A stretch of DNA of 64,000 nt from Chrysemys picta bellii. Taxonomy: Eukaryota > Chordata > Testudines > Emydidae. Numbering within the stretch: position 1 is the first letter of the stretch; the number at the start of each line of letters is the position of its first letter. The translations under genes and the position numbers were made by a program. Below the pieces are notes generated by a model that saw nothing but the letters and a program-made list of their open reading frames with translations, made no database searches and was not told where the DNA came from. Where the stretch lies: NCBI RefSeq assembly GCF_011386835.1, contig NC_088804.1:38055549-38119548 (forward strand), in the 5' to 3' direction. Positions 56,325 to 64,000 of this stretch are shown one piece after another.

Positions 56325-56412
56325 TGCATCTGAAGAAGTGAGGTTTTTTACCCACGAAAGCTTATGCCCAAATAAATCCCTTAGTCTTTAAGGTGCCACC
56401 GAACTCCTTGTT
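56325..56412 (+). mobile_element. Interspersed repeat 3' end ('cacgaaagcttatgccca')
   Basis: 'catctgaagaagtgaggt', 'cacgaaagcttatgcccaaa', 'agtctttaaggtgccacc' is a very frequent turtle repeat phrase. I do not assign a family name. Confidence 0.65.
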
Positions 56413-56469
56413 GTTTTTATCTTCAACTAATAGCTCAGGAATTCTATTTTATACCAATTTGCCCTCCTG

Positions 56470-56800
56470 ACTCTGACCAGTTGTCCTACTACTCCAGTAT
56501 TCTGGCTCCAAGAGTGGCCAATGCCAGATGCCTCAGAGGAAGGTACCAGACATCCTGGAGTGGGCAATTATGTAATAACCTATCATAGAGGTATTTCTTC
56601 CTGACTCCTCAGCTGGAGTTTGGATTATGCCCTGAAACATGAGGGTTTATATTCCTTCCAAACTTTAGTGGCTTGGATTTGTTTTTGTAAAATAATCTCA
56701 TGTTCTCATTATTCATAGAAATGTACGATCCATTTTTGAATCCCATAAGCTGTTTGGTCTCCGTGATATCTTGTTCCACAGACTAATTATGCACTTGCTT
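56470..56800 (-). mobile_element. Old CR1-type fragment
   Basis: 'ctactactccagtattctgg', 'gtggccaatgccagatgcc', 'tcatagaggtatttcttcc' and 'ccataagctgtttggtct' follow the antisense order of a CR1 3' region, with heavy divergence. Confidence 0.55.
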
Positions 56801-57394
56801 AATAAAATTTGATTAAACCTTTGATTAATTATTAATGTCTTGGCTTTTAGAAGTGCAGGGAACCCACAGATCTCTTTACATTTCCCTAGGAGCCTTTTGC
56901 ACACTTAGCATTGTTGAGAATCAGAGCTTTCCAAAAAAAATTAAAGATGCTTTCTGCTGTAAACAGCAACAGAAAGAGGATCCAATATGCAAAGCCAAGT
57001 GCAGGATACAAAGGATCAGAGGAGGTTTAAGTTTTAAGGTTTGCAGTAGTTCTGGTCGAAAATTCTTTGTTGAAATTAATCTTCTTGTTTGCTTCCTGCA
57101 AAAACTGCAACTCGTCATGGAAAACCCCCAAATCTGAAAACCCAAACGTTTGAGGCCAAAGAGTTTAACTTTTTTGAAATACAAAAATTAAAGCTTTCTG
57201 CAAAATATTTTGATGAAAGTTATTTTTTTAAAATTGTCAAAAACGTCCACAGGAAAACAGCCCTACCTCCCTTCCCCCATTTTCTGACCAGCTCTCGTTT
57301 ACAGCATGGGTACTAGGTCTGGCTGGAAAATGGAAAAATTTTACTGACGTTTTCCATCAGAAAAATGCTGTCAAATAATTTCCCACCCAGCTCT

Positions 57395-57510
57395 AATGTG
57401 TATCTTCATTATTTATTTGTATTGCCATAGTGCCCAGGAGCCCCGGTTACGTACCAGGACTCCATTGTGCTAGATGCTGTACAAACACAAAACGAAAAGA
57501 TTGCCCCAAA
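57395..57510 (-). mobile_element. SINE tail fragment
   Basis: 'ttatttgtattgccatagtg', 'cccaggagccccggtt' and 'cattgtgctagatgctgtac' match the tail of the MIR-like SINE in antisense. Confidence 0.65.
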
Positions 57511-58474
57511 TCACTTACAAGCTGGACCCAATCATTCTTATCAATCCATGTCCACAGGGACCTTTGGGACAAACAATCTGCCTGTTGGCTGAATTCCCCC
57601 TTCCATGCAGTCATCTCTTCATCACCATCCCCTTTTTTTGAGAACCCGTGGGATACAAGATCCATGTGTTGGCAGTGAAATGAGTATTATCCCTCTTGCT
57701 TGCAGGAAAGCTTGCAATTCTACTACCTTTCCTGCAGAGCCCCATTCATGAGAGTGGGAAGTCCAGGGACATTCACAGACCACCAGGGAGCCAGAAGGAG
57801 TTTTTAGGGAGTTCCCAGAGTCAGTGCAGAGACAGAAGGTTTCCACACAGGGGGCTTTTGGAAGGTCCTCCACATCTTCTTGGATCTTGGGAATCTACTG
57901 GGTGTAGCCCACCCATATAACAGCAGAACTGAACTGAAGTGCATTACATATAGTTCTGTATTAAAACACACTGTCTGCAGAAGCTTGATTCTTGCCAGTG
58001 CTATTCGTTTTTAATTTGGTAGTGCCAACATCACTCAACAATAGGGCTAGCTGGGTGGGCACTGCATTCTCCAGGGGATGAAAGATTGCTGTGTTGGGGT
58101 TTTCCAGGAATAATCATTAACTGTCAAAGATGCTGCCTTTCCACTGACATCACAAATTGCAGGTTCTGGTCAAAAAGCATTTAACAAAACAATTCATTCC
58201 CCCAGTAACAATAAATGGTCCCTGGATACCGTTCTTACAGGTCCTTGTGTGGAAGGTCCCAGGGTTTTGATCCTAGACCCACGTTCGGAGACTGACAAAT
58301 CTTGGGACCCAGTCCCTTGATTCAGCTGAGCTTCACTAGATACATGAGCCACCTTCACTACTCTCTTGATCCTGGGGCCAACAGGAGGTTGGTGCAGCCT
58401 AAGGGCTACTCTAAGTTATGCCTGGCTACAACAGGTGACAAGAGGCAGTTCTGGCAGCTGATGAATGTCTAAGC

Positions 58475-58808
58475 CAGGGGTCGGCAACATTTGGCACGCG
58501 GCTCGCCAGGGTAAGCACCCTGGCGGGCCGGGCCAGTTTATTTACCTGCTGACGTGGCAGGTTCGGCCGATCGCAGCCACCACTGGCCGCGGTTCGCCGT
58601 TCCGGGCCAATGGGGGCGGCGGGAAGCAGTGTGGGCGAGGGATGTGCTGGCTGCAGCTTCCCGCCGCCCCCATTGGCCCAGGATGGCGAACCGCGGCCAA
58701 TGGGGGCCACCATCAGCCGAACCTGCTGCTTCAGCAGATAAATCAACTGGCCCGGCCTGCCAGGGTGCTTATCCTGGTGAGCCGCATGCTGAACGTTGCC
58801 GACCCCTG
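58475..58808. mobile_element. Non-autonomous hAT element, palindromic, 334 bp
   Basis: The target duplication is 8 bp with one mismatch (GTCTAAGC at 58467-58474, GCCTAAGC at 58809-58816). The termini are 'caggggtcggcaac' and its exact complement 'gttgccgacccctg', and the arms pair through most of the element. The core, from 'ggccgggccagttt' to the centre, is shared with 39440-39768 while the outer 50 bp is different. There is no transposase. Confidence 0.9.
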
Positions 58809-58914
58809 GCCTAAGCTGTGAAACAGAGTGGTGGAAGGCTATGCTAGTATTATCCTACTAGAGATTCACCTATACAAGGGAAATCCTCAGTAGGGACATT
58901 TAGGGTCCAGTATC

Positions 58915-59009
58915 TGTCCCTTGCAGGCTCCCAGAGCTCGGGCTCCAGCCCAAGCCTGAACATCTGCACCACAATTAAACAGCCCCATAGCCCAAGCCCG
59001 CTGACACTC
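58915..59009. mobile_element. MITE fragment ('gagctcgggctccagccc')
   Basis: 'cccagagctcgggctccag', 'caagcctgaacatctgcacc' and 'aattaaacagccccatag' resemble the arm of a palindromic turtle MITE. It adjoins the LTR to its right, and may have landed at or in the LTR edge. Confidence 0.5.
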
Positions 59010-59816
59010 TTGCCCCCGTGTGGTCCATGGGGGGGTGCCCCTTTCAGTGCAAGAGCCCTTCTCCCGGGAGTCCATTCTTTCTCGGGGTTAAACCCCTCCA
59101 CCTCCTGGAGCCACACCTCTCTGAGCCTTAGCACACCTGTTTCTCACCGTGGGCCACCTCAGGGAGTCCACTCGCTCTGGCACCCTGGGGCCTCCAACCC
59201 CCAAAGGGGATGATGCAACCCTGTTCTTTAGACCGGAGTGACTCTCAGCCAGAGTAAAACAGGAGGGTTTATTGAGCGTTGAATACAGCACAGGAAACTC
59301 TCAGGGCCTCAGGCCTGGCCTCCCTCAGCACAGCACATTGAAGTCTCCCCTGCATCCAGGTGGGCTCTGCCTGCTCCCCCTCTCCAGTCCCGAGACCCCC
59401 TGCTTCCCAGCTGGGCATCTGGTATCACTGGCCCCAAACCCCGCCTCCGTCCCTTATCTTCTCTCCAGGTAAACAGGGTCGCCTGGGCCTCCTCTCCTCT
59501 CTTCTGTCCTCCTCTGGCTGGAACCAGCTCGTTAGGTCACCAGGGTCCTCTCTTCGCGGCCCATTGTCCTCCCACTGGCCAGAACTGGCTGGGCCTCCGG
59601 GTCACCAGGTCGCCGGGTCACCAGTCGCTGGGGTGTCCATTCTCCAGGCCATTGGCTGGGGTCCCACGTTCCCTCTCCGGTCCTCTGTAACAACTAACTC
59701 CCTCTCCCCTCACCTCATTAAACCAGTAACACCCAGGGAAACTGAGTCCCACTCCCTCTGCATGCAAACCATTGGAAAAACAGGGAAAAAACAAGAAGAT
59801 CCCCCACTTCGTCACA
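59010..59816 (-). mobile_element. Solo LTR of an endogenous retrovirus-like element
   Basis: Read on the minus strand it starts TGTGACGAAGTGGG at 59816, continues through GC-rich U3-like sequence, and holds an AATAAA signal (plus-strand 'tttatt' at 59268-59273) followed by 'ccctcctgttttactctgg' and 'ctaaagaacagggttgc', typical R-U5 structure. No gag, pol or env remains are visible on either side. The left border is approximate and a clear target duplication was not found. Confidence 0.65.
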
Positions 59817-60149
59817 GATGGTATAAAAAGCAAGTGCAGATTTTTCAGAATGAAACAGGCCAGGAGCCTGCATTTCCTCCTAGTTCTCCAGAAGCTTGTT
59901 TTTCCAGGAGCTCTGATGTGATTTTCACAGCCTGCACCGACTTTAAAGAAATATTTTTGAATATTATGATTCTTTCAACTTCACTATCCTTGAAAAAAAG
60001 AATATCTGTTCCAGCAAAGTCTGGACCAGATTCACAGCTCAGGTCAATCAGAAAACTCCACTGAAATCAATAACATACGCCATTCACCCCAGCCGAGGAT
60101 CTGGCCCTATATTTTTATAGCTCATGTTTCTGTTTATTGTGCGCCTCCT

Positions 60150-60450
60150 TTACTGAGAACGAGACAGACTCTGGTAAGGTACAAGATACTTATTGATATG
60201 ATGCCCGAGAAGAAAAATACATTATCCCAGCTGACACATTGACATCACAGGGCCTGTGCAAACTGGAAGCACTGCTGATAGCGCACAAAGGAAAACCTTG
60301 TCTTCTGATGCATGTGTAATTTTAATTCTTTTTAAAGGCTTGTTACAAATATTTTTTCACCTGTAATTAGAGAGGCCAGTTTGCTTTGGCTAACGGTCCT
60401 GGGTTCTGTACGGCTGCTTTGACAGGCTGTGCGTAATGTCATGTTCCATA
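60150..60450. promoter_or_regulatory. Candidate conserved regulatory block
   Basis: Unique sequence follows the LTR: 'cattgacatcacagggcc', 'gcgcacaaaggaaaacc' (SOX/TCF-like ACAAAG), 'cttgttacaaatattttttc' and 'cacctgtaattagagagg' (E-box plus TAATTA). The neighbourhood is otherwise repeat-derived. Confidence 0.33.
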
Positions 60451-60483
60451 TTTTAACCCATGTTCCAAGTTTGGAAATCCAAA

Positions 60484-60512
60484 GTGTGTGTGGGCGGGGG
60501 GGGGGGGGGGAA
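60484..60512. repeat. Poly-G run
   Basis: 'gtgtgtgtgggc' passes into a run of about 15 G near 60496-60510. Confidence 0.75.
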
Positions 60513-62307
60513 AGGGGGCGAGAAATCTGCTCTGGAGAAAGATTTTCTTTTTTAGTTGTAACTTCATTGCAATCCCATCTTTGCGACTTGGCCCTAGAGT
60601 AGATTTATGGGTGGATTTTCATAACCCTTTGGCCTTAGTGGGCGCAGGTGTTGCTGAAAAAACTCTGAAAATCAGTCCTCTAAAGCCCTCACGCAGCAGG
60701 ATCTCAACATATAGAAACACATACATAAAATCAGTGTCAACATTAAGTACTGTGGTCAGATATTGTACCTCAGGCTACCAATTGCCTATAATAAATTCCA
60801 CATTATGCCACAATGGCGGCTGTACACATTATCAACCTACAATACGTTGTAGAAACAGTCACATGAGATACCTGGGGTTTCGCTCTGTAAATATAATCAT
60901 TTACAAGGGTAACATTGGTAATATGCTCAACCTATGTAAATCATAGAAATCAGAGATGGAAAAGAGCTATTAGATCCAACTCCTGCCAATGGAAGAATGC
61001 CCCCCTCTGCAAACAGAGACAGACTCTGATGGGGATTCTGATTGGCTGCTGACTTTCCCTCTTGCAAGGGAATATGATGTGCAAACTCCTGGGGATATAG
61101 GATTTGCAAAGCACTGTGTACTCTTGCCAAGCCTCATCCAGAACATGTTTGTCTTTTCATGGCGCTACCAGCCTGAAATCCTCAAAAGCGACGAACACAC
61201 GGGGGCATTCCCAGCTGCAGTTTGGAACATTGTGGGTAGGAAACTGTCAATTTCAACTATGAATTCATAGGCCTTTAAAATCCCTGAGGTTGGAGGTACA
61301 GCATGTATCTGAATTTGTTTGCTCTCCAATCAACAACAGTTATTTGCATGTTGTTCTCCCGGTTGGTGTCCAATATCCTTAGGATAAGGATAAGTCCATA
61401 GCTGCTCCATTTCTGTACCTTTATCTGTGCCAGGTCCTTGTGCCTGTCTTTCTGAACGGGTAGAGCTGCTAAACTCGTCTTGTTTTCTTGAAATCTAACT
61501 TTTCGCCTTTAAATCCTTGAACAAGCCTTTGGCCACTCATCATTTGGAAACATTTTCAACTACTTCATAAAGTTCCAGTAATTGTTAGGTGCCACCTCTC
61601 CATAGTGACTCATCTTCCTATCCAGAGCCATACATATCCACTACAAATACACCCCCACAGCGTAGTACTCAATCATTTGTCTCATACCAGAAGTATAGAG
61701 AGGCCTGAACCAAAATCACCAGATCTGAGCCCAGATTCACATCCAGGTTTGGATGCCAGTTCTCAGCTCAAACCTCTCTAGAATGGGCCAAATCTAAATA
61801 CCAGGTGCCTGATTCTTGGCACTACTCAGCCAGCTTTGTGCTATTCTTGCACAGCAAAAGCAGCTGGAAAGTCAGTTTTCCCACCTCCCTCAAGGATTCT
61901 CCTATTTCAGTGGCAGGGTGTCAGCAGAGCAGTTCTTTGCTACCCACCGCTTGGCCCCATGCTACAGGAAGTTCTCAAGAGAAACGTGGCATGACAGGGT
62001 CTCACTGCACCCCAGGAATCCCTGCCTGCTGGAATAGTTCCTTGGGGTCATGGACAGTAATATAGTTTGGATCTGGATGTCAAAACACCAAGTTCAGTGA
62101 TGTTTGGATCAATCCATTATGGAGATACATGATCACTCACTCTGGTTTTACAAAAGTGTAAATTCCATGGACGTTAAGGGAGTTATTCCTGATTGACACT
62201 GGTACAAGTGAGAACAGAATCAAGCCCATGAATTTGGATCTGGATAAGGGAGGTCAGATCCAAGTTGTTGGATTGGCCCTCCCTGTAACTAAGATCTAAC
62301 ACTGTTA

Positions 62308-62585
62308 GGGTACGTCCAGACTACCTGCCGGATCGGCGGGTAGTGATCTATCTATCAGGGATCTAGACGCGATATATCAATCCCCGAACGCACTCCCGTC
62401 GATTCCGGAACTCTACCCGGGAGAGCGGCGGAAGTGGAGTCGACGGGGGAGCCGCTGCCGTCGATCCTGCGTTGTGAGGACAGGAGGTAAGTCAAATAAG
62501 ATACGTCAACTTCAGCTACGCTATTTCCGTAGCTGAAGTTGCGTATCTTACATCGACCCCCCCTCCCTCCAGTGTAGACCAGGCC
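62308..62585. mobile_element. Harbinger-like MITE, 278 bp
   Basis: TTA flanks both ends (62305-62307, 62586-62588). The ends are 'gggtacgtccagactacc' and the complement of 'ggcctggtctacactgg'. Inside is a hairpin 'taagatacgtcaacttcagc' with its near-exact complement at 62532-62551. The 3-bp TTA duplication supports PIF/Harbinger. No transposase is present. Confidence 0.75.
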
Positions 62586-64000
62586 TTAGTATTAACATTT
62601 GGCTGTCATATCCATGCGTCTCCTTCCCTTTCATGACCCACCCAAGCATCCCTGGTTTGGCTCAGAAGCATTCCACACCTGACACCTCTCAGTTCTGCAC
62701 GCACACAATAAAGGTTGTCTCCTGAGTTCTTTGGCTGCTTCTTGTCTACATGCTGGCACAGAAGTCTAATCTCCACCAGCTGTTTCCAGTTCTAACACAT
62801 CCTCAGATTTCTAAACTCTCCAGATAACATGGGAACTTTTTCACTACGTTGGAGTCTTATGTTTTAATACTTGCATTGTATTATTGCAAATATCCTTAAA
62901 TACCCCTTTATCAAGACAGTAGGAACTAAGCATGCCCAGGACCTCAAAGGCCTGGCCCTTGAGTATGTAAGCATGTATGTGCCATATTCCAGAGCTTTGA
63001 AAAGAATGCAAAGTTGGCTAAACATACTAATTTGCTACTAATTAGAGCCTACTGTAAGTGTTTAAATCAACTTTTTCAGTTTGATGCAAATCAGTCCCAG
63101 ATTTGTATGAACCCCAGAGGGAAGTACTAACTTTTAATTGTTTCGAACCAGACAGGATCATTAATTTTTTGTCAAATGAATAAGGTAACATGCTTCCATG
63201 CTGCCTACTGCACGTGAGCAGCGGGCAGTGTGTTCACTGCTCTTGGGTTGGGCTTGATACGGTTAGCTGCGTTTCATCGACTTCCGTGGGGCTACTCATT
63301 GTAGTAAACGCTACGCCCCTGGAGTGTTTCCACAATTGTGTCCCCAAAATGGTCAGCTCAAGCATTAAGGGCTGATGGCTCAGTTCTGTAAATCATTACA
63401 CACGCGGTCCTGTTGAACGGTTTACAGAATCATATCATGTAAATCTTCCTGGTTCCATTGAAGTCAACTAGTCAGCTCCTCAGGCTCTGTACGCTGTCGT
63501 AGCTCCATTGAAGTTAATAGAGCTCCATTGATGTATACCAGCTGAAGATCCAGCCAGACAGTTCTTGGTCATTGAAGTCAATGGGAATAATGACTTTAGG
63601 CTGACCTCAAAACAGTTAAGGAACAAGCTGTTTTCTTGTCATCTGTAGCTTCAACGAGAGTGTTCGTGGCAGTGAGGACTAATCCGAGCAGTAAGTGTTT
63701 GCAGGCTCGGGTCCTAGAAGTTTTGAGTGTCTGCCGATAATGTTATTATAACGGTTAATTGTTTTTTTCCAGTAATTTTTAACATTTCATAATTCCACAG
63801 CTTGTCTGAGCAGCTGGATCCTTCTCTAATGAGAAACCAGCTGTAATGGAAAAAAAAAAATCAGGCATTTCCTGGAATTTAAATGATCGGTTTTCTACCA
63901 ATCAGAATCAAGAACCTAGTCCCACAGCTTCATAAAATACACTGGAGAAAGTTACATAAATGAGCTGGACAACGATGAGAAGAAAGGTTTGCTGAGAACT

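Larger units (their letters stand above)
29891..64000. other. Transposon-rich, gene-free far upstream region
   Basis: Apart from the listed elements I see no coding exon, RNA gene or CRISPR-like array. Open frames here are short, repeat-derived or composition-driven. Stretches between listed elements (for example 32.1-33.6, 35.6-37.0, 40.0-42.0, 45.0-46.2, 52.7-54.5, 61.0-62.3 and 62.6-64.0 kb) hold unique A/T-rich sequence with scattered 'gaagtcaatggg' relics and nothing further that I can name. Confidence 0.5.

Noticed and set aside
58426..58821. Overlapping open frames on both strands (86-118 codons)
   Set aside because: They are products of the palindromic, GC-rich hAT element; similar frames occur in the related element at 39.4-39.8 kb.
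59360..60064. 234-codon open frame on the plus strand
   Set aside because: It runs antisense through the LTR and past its edge, and is explained by GC-rich repeat sequence.

Overview
This is a vertebrate nuclear genomic window, most probably from a turtle. The evidence is one developmental gene with an intron, large gene-free flanks, many microsatellites, and a repeat set typical of turtles: CR1 LINE 3' ends, MIR-like/tRNA-type SINEs with the 'cctcagtttcccc' core, a CR1-tailed tRNA-derived SINE, palindromic hAT and Harbinger-like MITEs, and an LTR element. No prokaryotic features are present. The species assignment rests on repeat recognition from memory and was not tested by a search; a crocodilian is the main alternative.

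The only protein-coding gene I can support is FOXF1 on the minus strand. Its ATG is at 11014-11012, exon 1 runs 11014-9975, the intron 9974-6835, and exon 2 coding 6834-6674. A 3' UTR probably runs to about 5.04 kb. The C-terminus and the intact half of exon 1 distinguish it from FOXF2. The proximal 640 bp of exon 1 does not hold one open frame. About eight single-base insertions, three of them inside or next to the forkhead domain region, plus a one-base mismatch at the splice junction, break the frame, while the protein stays recognisable piece by piece. I read this as insertion-biased sequence error in a GC-rich exon rather than a real pseudogene.

Layout: 1-5.0 kb is the 3' flank, with microsatellites and a local duplication. 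5.0-11.0 kb is FOXF1. 11.0-12.4 kb is a CpG-rich promoter region with a plus-strand TATA-like box at 12345-12352, where a divergent transcript (the expected FENDRR lncRNA) could start. 12.4-29.5 kb is gene-free and almost without recognisable LINE, LTR or hAT copies, and holds several candidate regulatory blocks. 29.5-64 kb is gene-free and rich in transposons, with a few islands of non-repeat sequence resembling conserved enhancers.

The sharpest structural oddities are a perfect, spacerless 106-bp palindrome at 25718-25823, a transposon nested in a MITE at 46.3-47.2 kb, two hAT elements sharing a core but not their ends, and a short tandem array of homeodomain-like motifs in the FOXF1 intron. 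I found no new multi-gene system; the window reads as the regulatory landscape of one mesenchymal transcription factor.
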